Shown here one piece after another: positions 44,598 to 52,925 of a stretch of 64,000 nucleotides of DNA (position 1 is its first letter; every line of letters begins with the position of its first letter). The notes beneath the pieces are model-generated. The model was not told the DNA's origin and did no database searches. It was given only the letters and a program-made list of their open reading frames with translations. The stretch is from UBA4427 sp046351135. Lineage in GTDB: Bacteria; Myxococcota_A; UBA9160; UBA4427. The DNA lies in contig JAXLZA010000008.1 in assembly GCA_046351135.1 (NCBI GenBank), positions 62,001 through 126,000 of the forward strand, written 5' to 3'. A program made the translations under genes and the position numbers.

Positions 44598-47585
44598 ATG
44601 GAATCCCTCGCCGCGCTCTTCGACGCCGTGCAGTCCGATTGCGATCGGGCGGTCTGGTCCCGCGGCGTCGAGCTCGCCCGCGGCGAGAGCGTCCAGGTCG
44701 AGTCGCGCGACCGGCGCGAGATCGTGCTCCGCGTCGTCGGCAAGGCAGGTCGGGTCGCACCGCAGGTCACGCTGCACCTCGAGGACGAGGCGTGGGAGTG
44801 CAGCTGCGCCTCGAACGACGACCCCTGCGAGCACGTCGCCGCCGCCGTGATCGCCCTGCGCCGCGAGAAGAAGACGGGCGAAGCGCTCCCCGACCAGGGC
44901 CAGCGCATGGGCCGCCTCGTCTATCTGCTGCGCGACCAGGGCGGCGCGCTGGTGCTCGAGCGCGCCGTCGAGTTCGAAGGCAAGCGGACCCCGCTCCCGG
45001 CGCGGCTGACCGCCGTCGCCGCCGGCCGCGGGAGCGGCCCCGAGTTCGTCACGACCGCCGCCGATCTCGCGATCGAGAAGGCTCTCTCGTCGCGGCCGGC
45101 GGACGCGACCTCGACCCCGGCGCTGACCTCGCTGCTCGGCCGCCTCGCCCAGACCAACGCGGTCTTCTTCGACGGCCAGCCCGTCACGGTCGAGAGCGAG
45201 CCCGTCGGCCTCGTCGCCCGCGTCGTCGACGCGCCGGGCGGGGTGCGGCTCTTCGTCGAGCAGGACCGCCGGATCCAGCGCGTCTTCCGCAACGGCGTCG
45301 CCCTGCTCCCGGGCGCGATCCATCCCGTCGCCGAGAGCCGCCTCACCGGGCGCGAGCTCGCCGACCTGCCCCGCGGCCGCTTCTTCGCCGACGGGGATCT
45401 CGCGGCGCTGGTCACCGAGGTCCTGCCCGGGCTCGAGGGGCGGATCCCGATCTCGATCGAGACGACCCGGCTGCCGAGCGCGAAGCGCGGCGAGAAGCCG
45501 AGGCTCCAGATCGCGGTGACGCGGGAGGGCGACGAGCTCGTCGTCGCGCCGCGCATCGTCTACGGCGATCCGCCGATCGCCCGCATCGAGGCCGGCAAGC
45601 TCGTGATGACGGGCGGCAGCAGCGTTCCGATCCGCAGCGAGGCCGCGGAGAACGAGCTCGCCGCGCGCCTCGCGCGGGAGCTCGGCCTGCGCGTCGATGC
45701 GCCCGCCCGCCTGCCAGCGAGCGCCGCGATCGGATTCTCGGCGCGCCTTGAGCGGGCCGCCGCGAGCGGAGCCTACGCGCTGACCGGCCGCGCCCACCGC
45801 GAGTTCGAGCTGCGCGGGCAGCTCGCGCCGCGCCTGCGCGTCGACGACGATCGGCTCGACCTCGACTTCTCGCTGTCCTCACCGGGTGACGCCGGCGGCG
45901 CGACCAACGCCGGGGCCGGAGGAGCGGGGCGCCGGACGGGAGCCGCGACGCCCGCTGCGGTGCTGCAGGCCTGGACGACGGGCGACTCGGTCGTCTCGCT
46001 CGTCGGCGGCGGCTTCGCGGAGCTGCCCGCCGACTGGCTCGCGAAGCACGGTCAGCGCATCGCCGACCTGCTCGGCGCGCGCGACGCCGCCGGTCGCGTC
46101 GCGCGTCACGCGCTGCCGGATCTCGCGCGCCTCTGCGACGACCTCGATCTGCCGGAGCCGCCCTCCTTCGAGGCGCTGCGGCCGCTGGTCGAGGACTTCG
46201 TCGGCATTCCTCAGGCCCCCCTCGCGCCCGGACTCGAGGCGATCCTGCGACCGTATCAGCGCCAGGGCGTCGACTGGCTCGTCTTCCTGCGGCGGGCGGG
46301 GCTCGGCGGGCTGCTCGCCGACGACATGGGCCTCGGCAAGACGCTCCAGGCCCTCGCCTCGCTCGAGGGCCGGACGCTGGTCGTCGCTCCGACGAGCGTG
46401 CTCCACGGCTGGCTGCGCGAGGCCGGGCGCTTCCGCCCCGACCTCGCGGTCGCGCTCTACCACGGCCCCGGCCGCGCCCTCGATCCGAAGGCGGACCTGA
46501 CCGTGACGAGCTACGCGATCCTGCGTCAGGACGCCGATGCACTGGCCCGCGTCCGCTGGGACATCGTCGTGCTCGACGAGGCCCAGGCGATCAAGAACCC
46601 GGACAGCCAGGTCGCACGCTCGGCGATGGGGCTCGACGCGAAGGCGCGCATCGCGCTGACGGGCACGCCGGTCGAGAACCGCCTCGAGGAGCTGTGGAGC
46701 CAGATGCACTTCCTGAACCGCGGGCTGCTCGGCGGCCGCAGCGAGTTCCGCGACCGCTATGCGCGCCCGATCGCCGAGGGGGACTACGAAGTCGCCGCGC
46801 GCCTGCGCCAGCGCATCCGGCCCTTCCTGCTGCGCCGGCTCAAGTCGGACGTCGCGCGGGATCTGCCGCCGCTCTCGGAGGTCGTGCTCGACTGCGATCT
46901 GACCAGCGAGGAGCGCGCGGTCTACGACAGCGTGCGGGCAGCGACGGTGCGCGCGGTGGTCGAGCGGCTGCGCGCGGGCGAGAGCGTGATGGCCGCGCTC
47001 GAGGCGCTGCTGCGGCTGCGCCAGGCGGCGTGCCACGCGCGCCTCGTGCCGGGCCAGGAGGACGCACCGACCTCGTCCTCGAAGCTCGAGACCCTGTTCG
47101 AGCGCCTCGACGAGGCCGTCGCCGACGGCCACAAGGCCCTCGTCTTCTCGCAGTGGACGAGCCTGCTCGACCTGGTCGAGCCAGGGCTCGCCGAGCGCGG
47201 CATCGCCTTCGCGCGCCTCGACGGCTCGACCCGCGACCGCGGCGCCGTCGTCGAGTCGTTCCAGGCCGCCGGAGGCCCGCCCGTCATGCTCCTCTCCCTG
47301 CGCGCCGGGGGCACCGGCCTCAACCTGACCGCCGCCGACCACGTCTTCCTGCTCGACCCCTGGTGGAATCCGGCGGTCGAGGCCCAGGCCGCCGATCGCG
47401 CCCACCGCATCGGCCAGGAGCGCCCGGTCGTGGTCCATCGCCTGATCGCCCGCCACACCGTCGAGGAGGGCATCCTCGCCCTCCACGCCCGCAAGCGGGC
47501 CCTCGCCGACGCCGCCCTCGAGGAGGCCGACGGCAGCTCGCGCCTCACGCGCGAGGACCTGATCGAGCTGCTCGAAAGCGCCTAG
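44598..47585 (+). CDS. SWIM-domain SNF2-family helicase/ATPase
   Basis: A 995-residue DNA translocase. A SWIM zinc finger lies near the N-terminus (Cys68, Cys70, Cys77, His79 in CSCASNDDPCEH). The SNF2 core covers about 545-985: DDMGLGKTLQALASL (motif I), VVLDEAQAIKNPDSQ (motif II), LTGTPVENRLEELWSQ (motif III), LVFSQWTSLLDLVE, LSLRAGGTGLNLTAADHV and DRAHRIGQERPV (motifs IV-VI). An Ala/Gly-rich insert (about 428-448) separates the two halves. It probably remodels protein-DNA complexes in repair or transcription. Four nt separate it from the CCA-like gene. Confidence 0.95.
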   Translation: MESLAALFDAVQSDCDRAVWSRGVELARGESVQVESRDRREIVLRVVGKAGRVAPQVTLHLEDEAWECSCASNDDPCEHVAAAVIALRREKKTGEALPDQGQRMGRLVYLLRDQGGALVLERAVEFEGKRTPLPARLTAVAAGRGSGPEFVTTAADLAIEKALSSRPADATSTPALTSLLGRLAQTNAVFFDGQPVTVESEPVGLVARVVDAPGGVRLFVEQDRRIQRVFRNGVALLPGAIHPVAESRLTGRELADLPRGRFFADGDLAALVTEVLPGLEGRIPISIETTRLPSAKRGEKPRLQIAVTREGDELVVAPRIVYGDPPIARIEAGKLVMTGGSSVPIRSEAAENELAARLARELGLRVDAPARLPASAAIGFSARLERAAASGAYALTGRAHREFELRGQLAPRLRVDDDRLDLDFSLSSPGDAGGATNAGAGGAGRRTGAATPAAVLQAWTTGDSVVSLVGGGFAELPADWLAKHGQRIADLLGARDAAGRVARHALPDLARLCDDLDLPEPPSFEALRPLVEDFVGIPQAPLAPGLEAILRPYQRQGVDWLVFLRRAGLGGLLADDMGLGKTLQALASLEGRTLVVAPTSVLHGWLREAGRFRPDLAVALYHGPGRALDPKADLTVTSYAILRQDADALARVRWDIVVLDEAQAIKNPDSQVARSAMGLDAKARIALTGTPVENRLEELWSQMHFLNRGLLGGRSEFRDRYARPIAEGDYEVAARLRQRIRPFLLRRLKSDVARDLPPLSEVVLDCDLTSEERAVYDSVRAATVRAVVERLRAGESVMAALEALLRLRQAACHARLVPGQEDAPTSSSKLETLFERLDEAVADGHKALVFSQWTSLLDLVEPGLAERGIAFARLDGSTRDRGAVVESFQAAGGPPVMLLSLRAGGTGLNLTAADHVFLLDPWWNPAVEAQAADRAHRIGQERPVVVHRLIARHTVEEGILALHARKRALADAALEEADGSSRLTREDLIELLESA

Positions 47586-47694
47586 CCGCTCGGGCCCGGT
47601 CGACGTCGAGGCGCGTCGGCCCCGCCGGGTCCACATCCGCCCCGCCCACCCCCTGCGAAGCCTCTGCCCGGGCCTTGCGCGTTGCTTTCTGAAA

Positions 47695-47710
47695 GGGTGT
47701 TTTCACACCC
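47695..47710. terminator. Short hairpin in an AT-rich patch after the SNF2 gene
   Basis: GGGTGT-TTTC-ACACCC forms a 6-bp hairpin in a locally AT-rich patch, 110 nt after the SNF2 stop and 42 nt before the next gene. GATTTCC follows. It could end the SNF2 unit or be an operator for the next gene. Confidence 0.35.
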
Positions 47711-47752
47711 GATTTCCTCAAGCGACCCGGACCTGACTCCGATCGCTGAAAC

Positions 47753-48151
47753 ATGTTGGGTGTTTTTCGATTCACCTCTCGGGCGAAGCCCGGCCCCGCG
47801 CATGCGGGACAGGCCGGACGCCCGGCCACGATCGCCGCGACCGCAGCGGGCAGCCTCCTGGCGCTCGCCCTGCTCGCCACCTCGGCGGGTGCGGCCGAGG
47901 CCGCTGGGGCGGAGCCGTCGGGCCCGGCCGCAGCCCCGGACGCGGGACCGGCGCGGACGTTGCGGGTCTCGACCAGCCCCGAGGACCACCCGCCCGCCTC
48001 CGCCGCGACCGCCCGCCCCGCGCGCCCGATGCGCGTCGTCGAGGACGAGCCGCCGCTGACCCGCGCCGCCGCCCGGCAGCGCGTCGAGTCGATGAGCCCC
48101 GCGCAGTGGCTCGAGCGCTTCGGCCCCGTGGTCATCGAGCGCCGCAACTAG
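47753..48151 (+). CDS. Secreted protein of unknown function
   Basis: A 132-residue protein with an N-terminal region and hydrophobic stretch (TIAATAAGSLLALALLATSA, cleavage near AGA-AEA) indicating export. The mature part is Ala/Pro-rich, with a conserved-looking C-terminal segment (RQRVESMSPAQWLERFGPVV). Homology cannot be judged. ATG 47753 gives a long n-region (about 25 residues); no better start is seen. Confidence 0.55.
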   Translation: MLGVFRFTSRAKPGPAHAGQAGRPATIAATAAGSLLALALLATSAGAAEAAGAEPSGPAAAPDAGPARTLRVSTSPEDHPPASAATARPARPMRVVEDEPPLTRAAARQRVESMSPAQWLERFGPVVIERRN

Positions 48152-48189
48152 CGACCGAGCCCGTCGCGGGCCCCGACGCGGCGGCCGTG

Positions 48190-48195
48190 TAGACT
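48190..48195 (+). promoter_or_regulatory. Candidate near-leaderless promoter (-10) of the phosphatase gene
   Basis: TGTAGACT places TAGACT 9 nt before ATG 48205; the intervening GGCCGCC has no purine-rich ribosome-binding site. Confidence 0.4.
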
Positions 48196-48204
48196 CCGGC
48201 CGCC

Positions 48205-48843
48205 ATGACGACCCGCCCGACCATCCTGACGATCGTCCGCCACGGTCAGACCTCCGCGAACATCGACGGCGTCTGGCACGGCTCGACCAATACGCCGCTC
48301 ACCGACCACGGCCACCGTCAGGCCGCCGCCACCGCCGCCTGGCTGGCCGCGAACCACGCCGACGTCCGCCACGTCTACGCGAGCCCCCTCGACCGCGCCC
48401 ACCACACCGCCCGCCCGATCGCCGCGCAGTACGGTGCGCCGGTCGCGCTCGATCCCGACCTCGCCGAGTTCGACCTCGGCTCGTGGGAGGGGATCTCGTT
48501 CCAGATCCTCTTCGAGGAGAAGAAGCTCTTCCACCACATGAAGCAGGACCCGCACTTCGCGCCCCACGGCGGCGAGTCGCCGAGCCAGGTCGGGCTGCGG
48601 CTCTCCGGCGCGCTGCGGCGGATCGCGGGCCGGCATCCCGGCGAGCGCGTCGTCGTCGTGACCCACGGCGGGGCGCTCTCGATCGCACTCGGTCTGCTGC
48701 TCGACGACGACTACAGCAGCTGGAACCGGATGGTGAAGAACTGCGCCGTCTCCGAGCTGGTCCTCGAGCCGAGGCCCGAGCTGCGCAGCTTCAATCTCGT
48801 CGACCACCTGCCCGCCGATCCGCACGCGGGCCCCCATCGTTAG
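48205..48843 (+). CDS. Histidine phosphatase (phosphoglycerate-mutase-like)
   Basis: A 212-residue branch-I histidine phosphatase. TIVRHGQTSANIDGVWHG supplies the nucleophilic His of the RHG motif; YASPLDRAHHTARPIA and DPDLAEFDLGSWEG contain the Arg and Glu, and VVVVTHGGALSIALG the second catalytic His. Length and motifs fit cofactor-dependent mutases, cobalamin or sugar phosphatases; the true substrate is not determinable. It is followed 78 nt downstream by the 3-hydroxyacyl-CoA dehydrogenase. Confidence 0.92.
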   Translation: MTTRPTILTIVRHGQTSANIDGVWHGSTNTPLTDHGHRQAAATAAWLAANHADVRHVYASPLDRAHHTARPIAAQYGAPVALDPDLAEFDLGSWEGISFQILFEEKKLFHHMKQDPHFAPHGGESPSQVGLRLSGALRRIAGRHPGERVVVVTHGGALSIALGLLLDDDYSSWNRMVKNCAVSELVLEPRPELRSFNLVDHLPADPHAGPHR

Positions 48844-48920
48844 GCCGAGCCTGCGGCCGGATTCCAGTCGAAGACGAACCCTCCGCCGACAGACCGGCCG
48901 AGGAGCCCAGGGAGAGACGC

Positions 48921-49694
48921 ATGCGCATCGCAGTGATCGGAGCCGGAGTGATGGGAAGCGGAATGGCGCAGGTCCTCGCGCAGGCCGGCCACGACGTCCA
49001 CTGCACCGACGTCGCCGAGGCCGTCGTCGCGAAGGCCCGCGAGCGCGTCACGACGGGGCGCTACGGCTTCGAGCGCGCCGTCGAGCGGGGCAAGCTCGCC
49101 CGCGCCGACGCCGACGCGGCGCTCGCACGGCTGCGCTTCGGGACCTCGCTCGAGGCGGCGGTCGAGGGCGCGCAGCTCGTGCTCGAGGCGGTGCCCGAGA
49201 AGCTCGACCTCAAGATCCGCGTCTTCCGCGACCTCGACCGGCTCGCCCCCGCCGACTGCATCCTCGCCTCGAACAGCTCGGGCTTCCCGCTGGCGGCGCT
49301 CGCCGCGGCGACGAACCGGCCGGCCCGGGTCGTCGTCTGGCACTGGGCCTCCCCGCCCGCCGTCATGAAGTTCGCCGAGATCGTCGTCCGGCCGGAGACG
49401 AGCCCCGAGACGATCGAGACGGTGAAGCAGCTCGCGCGTTCCTGCGGCAAGAACCCCGTCGTCGTGAAGGACAACCCGATGGCGTGGGGCTACGTCGCGA
49501 ACCGCATCTACGCCGCGATGCTCGTCGAGGCCGGCCGCGTCGTCGCCGAAGGCACCGCGACCCACGCCGAGGTCAACCAGCTGATGGTCGACTGCTTCGG
49601 CTGGCCCGTCGGCCCCTTCGCGATGGTCGAAGGCGCGCAAAAAGGCTTCAGCGAAGACGGCGCCGGCAGCAGCGGCCGCGCCGATAGCCGATAG
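48921..49694 (+). CDS. 3-hydroxyacyl-CoA dehydrogenase family protein
   Basis: A 257-residue NAD-dependent dehydrogenase. IAVIGAGVMGSGMAQVLAQA is the N-terminal GxGxxG fold, ILASNSSGFPLAALA holds the Ser/Asn site, VVWHWASPPAVMKFAEIV has the catalytic His (WHW), and NRIYAAMLVEAGRVVAEG opens the C-terminal domain. It acts in beta-oxidation or related acid metabolism. The C-terminal domain is short, and the last residues and stop codon (49692-49694) lie inside a CCGATAG tandem repeat, so the original end may have been lost. ATG 48921 follows GGGAGAG. Confidence 0.88.
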   Translation: MRIAVIGAGVMGSGMAQVLAQAGHDVHCTDVAEAVVAKARERVTTGRYGFERAVERGKLARADADAALARLRFGTSLEAAVEGAQLVLEAVPEKLDLKIRVFRDLDRLAPADCILASNSSGFPLAALAAATNRPARVVVWHWASPPAVMKFAEIVVRPETSPETIETVKQLARSCGKNPVVVKDNPMAWGYVANRIYAAMLVEAGRVVAEGTATHAEVNQLMVDCFGWPVGPFAMVEGAQKGFSEDGAGSSGRADSR

Positions 49695-49713
49695 CCGATA
49701 GCCGATAGCCGAT
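49681..49713. repeat. CCGATAG heptamer tandem repeat
   Basis: Nearly five copies (4.7) of the 7-nt unit CCGATAG cover the end of the dehydrogenase gene and supply its stop codon. A unit length of 7 means a change in copy number would shift the reading frame. Confidence 0.85.
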
Positions 49714-49812
49714 CAGGATCGGAAGTCGTCGCGTCCAAGCGCATCGACGGCGGCGGCAGCACGCCCCCGAATTTTTCTACCCGGAGGCGACGCGAGCGAG
49801 CGCTCCGCCCCC

Positions 49813-49967
49813 GCTCCGAGCGCCCCGGCCGGACGCGGCCTGGTGCGAGATTGAGGACGGCACGCGCTGCACGGCGCCCAGCGCAGCCGACCGGCCCCTC
49901 GACGCGTGCCGTACGAAGCCCGAGCGCCAGGCCGCGTCCGGCCGGGGCGCCTGGCACCGCGCGACAG
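49813..49967 (+). repeat. Dispersed structured element, copy B
   Basis: The second copy of the element at 4533-4687. A 24-bp perfect outer stem pairs 49820-49843 with 49927-49950 and extends by wobble; the inner stem pairs 49857-49866 with 49903-49912. Core length is 131 nt, as in copy A. Compared with A, at least five stem pairs change on both sides (for example a G-C becomes C-G, an A-T becomes G-C, a C-G becomes A-T) while pairing is kept. GAGATTGAG, CGAAGCCCGAG and GCAGCCGACCGGCCCCTC (49883-49900) are unchanged. It lies just after the gap stop, in the gap between two converging genes. Confidence 0.75.
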
Positions 49968-49982
49968 CGCCCGCCCGAGTCC

Positions 49983-51452
49983 TCAGACCGCCCGCGCCCG
50001 CTTCGGGAAGTTCGGCATGACCACGCCCGCGAGCTCCTCGAGGCAGCGCACGACCTGGCGGCTGTAGCCGAACTCGTTGTCGTACCAGACGTAGAGCACG
50101 ATGTGGTTGCCCTGGGCCTGGGTCGCCTGCGCATCGACGATGCCCGCGAAGCGGTTGCCCACGAAGTCCGTCGAGGCCGCCTCGGTCGAGTTCACGAAGT
50201 CGATCTGGTTCTGCAGATCGCCTTCGAGGGAGGCCTTGAGGAGGTACTCGTTGAGCGCCTCCTTCGTGACCGCCTTCTCGACGAAGAGGCTCATGACCGC
50301 GAGCGACACGTTCGGGGTCGGCACGCGGATCGCGTTGCCCGTCAGCTTGCCCTTCAGCTCCGGCAGGCACTTCGCGACGGCGCTCGCCGCACCGGTCTCG
50401 GTCACGACCATGTTGAGCGGTGCGGCCCGGCCGCGGCGCGCCTTCTTGTGGTAGTTGTCGATCAGGTTCTGGTCGTTCGTGAACGAGTGGATCGACTCGA
50501 CGTGGCCGGCCTGGATGCCGTACTCGTCGTGGACGACCTTGAGCACCGGCACGATCGCGTTCGTCGTGCACGACGCCGCCGAGAGGACCGCCCCCGCCTC
50601 GCGCATCCCGTGGTGGTTCACGCCGTAGACGATGTTCGGGACGTCGCCCTTGCCCGGCGCCGTCAGGATCACCTTCGACGCGCCCGGGACCTCGACGTGC
50701 TTCTGGAGCTGCTCGCGGGTCCGCCAGCTGCCGGTGTTGTCGACGACGATCGCGTCGTGGATCCCGTACTTCGTGTAGTCGATCTCGGCCGGGCCGTTGG
50801 CGTAGATCAGGTGGACGAGATTGCCGTTGATGATGAGGGCGTTCTCTTCCTTGTCGATCAAGACCTCGCCCGAGAAGGAGCCGTGGATCGAGTCGCGCCG
50901 GAGCAGATCCGCGCGCTTCTGGAGATCGTCGGGACCGCCCGGACGGACGACGATCGCGCGCAGGCGCAGGTTGTCGCCGCCGCCGGTCTTGCCGGCGAGG
51001 ATGCGGGCGACCAGCCGGCCGATGCGGCCGAAGCCATAGAGCACGACGTCCTGGGGATTCGGCCGGATCGAGGCCTTGCCGGTCGCGATCCCGGCGAGCT
51101 CGTCGCGGACGAAGTCGGCGACCGAGACGCTGCGGGAGCGGCCGCGCCAATGGGTCACGAGGTTGCCGACGTCGATGCGGGCCGGGGCGAGGTCGAGCAC
51201 GGCCATCTCGGCGAGGATCGGGTAGACGTCGGTGATGTGGATCTCCGGGTCGACGTTGACCCGGGCGATGCGGTGGAGCTCCTGGATCTCGAGCGGGGAC
51301 TTGTTGACCAGCGAGTTCCCGAACAGGGTCACGATGACGCCGTGCTCGCGGTACAGCTCCCCGATGATCGGGATCATGGCCTCCGCGTAGCGCTGCTGCT
51401 GGGTCCAGGCCTGGAGCGTCCGCTGGGACTTCTCGCTCGTCTTGCTCGTCAA
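49983..51452 (-). CDS. gap: Glyceraldehyde-3-phosphate dehydrogenase, long form
   Basis: About 489 residues, longer than ordinary GAPDH (about 335) because of an N-terminal domain of about 140 residues (AEAMIPIIGELYREHGVIV) seen in a distinct GAPDH group. The NAD fold begins VVLYGFGRIGRLVARIL; the catalytic Cys is in SAASCTTNAIVPVLK, with SIHSFTNDQNLIDN and WYDNEFGYSRQVV following. The TTG at 51452, with AGAGGAGA 8 nt upstream, is preferred over ATG 51497, which has no ribosome-binding site. Direction of flux (glycolysis or gluconeogenesis) cannot be told. Promoter not evident. Confidence 0.92.
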   Translation of the reverse strand: MTSKTSEKSQRTLQAWTQQQRYAEAMIPIIGELYREHGVIVTLFGNSLVNKSPLEIQELHRIARVNVDPEIHITDVYPILAEMAVLDLAPARIDVGNLVTHWRGRSRSVSVADFVRDELAGIATGKASIRPNPQDVVLYGFGRIGRLVARILAGKTGGGDNLRLRAIVVRPGGPDDLQKRADLLRRDSIHGSFSGEVLIDKEENALIINGNLVHLIYANGPAEIDYTKYGIHDAIVVDNTGSWRTREQLQKHVEVPGASKVILTAPGKGDVPNIVYGVNHHGMREAGAVLSAASCTTNAIVPVLKVVHDEYGIQAGHVESIHSFTNDQNLIDNYHKKARRGRAAPLNMVVTETGAASAVAKCLPELKGKLTGNAIRVPTPNVSLAVMSLFVEKAVTKEALNEYLLKASLEGDLQNQIDFVNSTEAASTDFVGNRFAGIVDAQATQAQGNHIVLYVWYDNEFGYSRQVVRCLEELAGVVMPNFPKRARAV

Positions 51453-51698
51453 GGCACGATCTCCTCTTGGCTTCCCGTCGTTCGGAGCCGGGGACATGGT
51501 CGGAGCCGGGGACTGCGCGTAGAGTCCCGCCCGTGGCCGGGATGGTTACCGAGGGGGCCCTGCCCGTGGAGCGCAACCGATTGAGGCAGCCGCGAGCCTG
51601 GCCTCGCGAAAGTCCCCACCCGGAAAGCCGGACTCCGAGCCCCCGACACCCCTCCCGCCCGCGGCGCAGATCGGCGCACGTGGGTCCCGACTGGACGG

Positions 51699-52925
51699 AT
51701 GAACGTGACGAGTTTTAGCAAACCCGACCCGCGGGACCGAAAGCCGAGCCTGACCGTGCTCTTCTCGGTCATCGTGGTCGACCTGATCGGCTTCGGGATC
51801 GTCGTCCCGATCCTGCCCTTCTGGGCCGAGCGCTTCGGCGCGGACGGGTCGACCCTGGGCCTGCTGCTGGCGGGCCACGCCGCGATGCAGCTGGTCGGCG
51901 CCCCGATCTGGGGCCGGCTCTCCGATCGGATCGGACGCCGCCCGGTCATGCTGATCACGATCGCCGGGACGGCGGTGGCCCTGCTGCTGCTGGGATTTGC
52001 GACCTCGCTGCTGCAGCTCTTCCTGGCGCGGCTGCTCTCCGGCTTCTTCGCCGCCAACATCTCGGTCGCGACCGCCTACCTGACCGACGTGACCGACGAG
52101 GCCGACCGCACCAAGTGGATGGGCATGATCGGCGCGAGCTTCGCCGTCGGCTTCACCCTCGGCCCGCCCCTCGGCGGCCTGCTCACCCGGATCGACGACT
52201 CGACCCCGATGACGTTCGCGGCCGGCCTCGCCGCGATCAACTTCCTCTGGGCCTGGCTGCGCCTCTCGGAGCCCGCCCAGCACGCGACCCGCGAGGCGGG
52301 GGGCCTCACGAACCGCTTCGACGTGCTCCGCGAGGGCGGCGTCGGCCGGCTCTGCGTCGTCTACTTCCTGTTCACCTTCGCCGTGACCCAGCTCGAGACG
52401 ACCTTCGCGCTCTTCATGTCCCACCGCTTCGGCCTCGACGAGCTCGGCGTCGCGATGGTCATGCTCGCGATGGCGATCCTGATGGGCGGCATCCAGGGCG
52501 GTGGCATGAAGCGCCTCGCCGCGGCGTTCCAGGAGCGGCGGCTCGTGCTGGCCGGCCTCGCGTGCATGACGATCGCCTTTGCGCTGGTGCCATCGACGGG
52601 CAGCGTCGCATGGCTGATGGCCCCGCTCGCCCTCGCCGCCGTCGGGCGCGCCTTCGCCCAGCCGCCGATGATGAGCCTCGTCTCGCTGTTCGCCGACGAG
52701 CGCTCGCGCGGCATCGTGATGGGCGTCTTCCAGTCCTCGGCCTCGGCGGCCCGGGTGATCGGCCCGGTCGTGGCGGGGCTGCTCTACGACGCGGGCGAAG
52801 GCCTGCCCTACTTCGCCGCGGCGGGCCTCACCGCCGCCGCCTTCGCGATCGCCCTCGCCCTCGACGAGCGCCGCGCCGGCAGTGCCCCGGCCCCGGCCCC
52901 CGCCGGCGTCATTCCGACCCCCTGA
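51699..52925 (+). CDS. MFS transporter, TetA-like drug/metabolite exporter
   Basis: A 408-residue 12-helix transporter of the inner membrane. LFSVIVVDLIGFGIVVPILP opens helix 1, the loop 2-3 motif A is GRLSDRIGRRPVM, and GASFAVGFTLGPPLGGLL contains the antiporter motif C of helix 5 (GxxxGPxxGG). These place it with the DHA1/TetA proton antiporters, but neither tetracycline nor any other substrate can be assigned. The last 17 nt overlap the end of the convergent FG-GAP gene. Confidence 0.9.
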   Translation: MNVTSFSKPDPRDRKPSLTVLFSVIVVDLIGFGIVVPILPFWAERFGADGSTLGLLLAGHAAMQLVGAPIWGRLSDRIGRRPVMLITIAGTAVALLLLGFATSLLQLFLARLLSGFFAANISVATAYLTDVTDEADRTKWMGMIGASFAVGFTLGPPLGGLLTRIDDSTPMTFAAGLAAINFLWAWLRLSEPAQHATREAGGLTNRFDVLREGGVGRLCVVYFLFTFAVTQLETTFALFMSHRFGLDELGVAMVMLAMAILMGGIQGGGMKRLAAAFQERRLVLAGLACMTIAFALVPSTGSVAWLMAPLALAAVGRAFAQPPMMSLVSLFADERSRGIVMGVFQSSASAARVIGPVVAGLLYDAGEGLPYFAAAGLTAAAFAIALALDERRAGSAPAPAPAGVIPTP

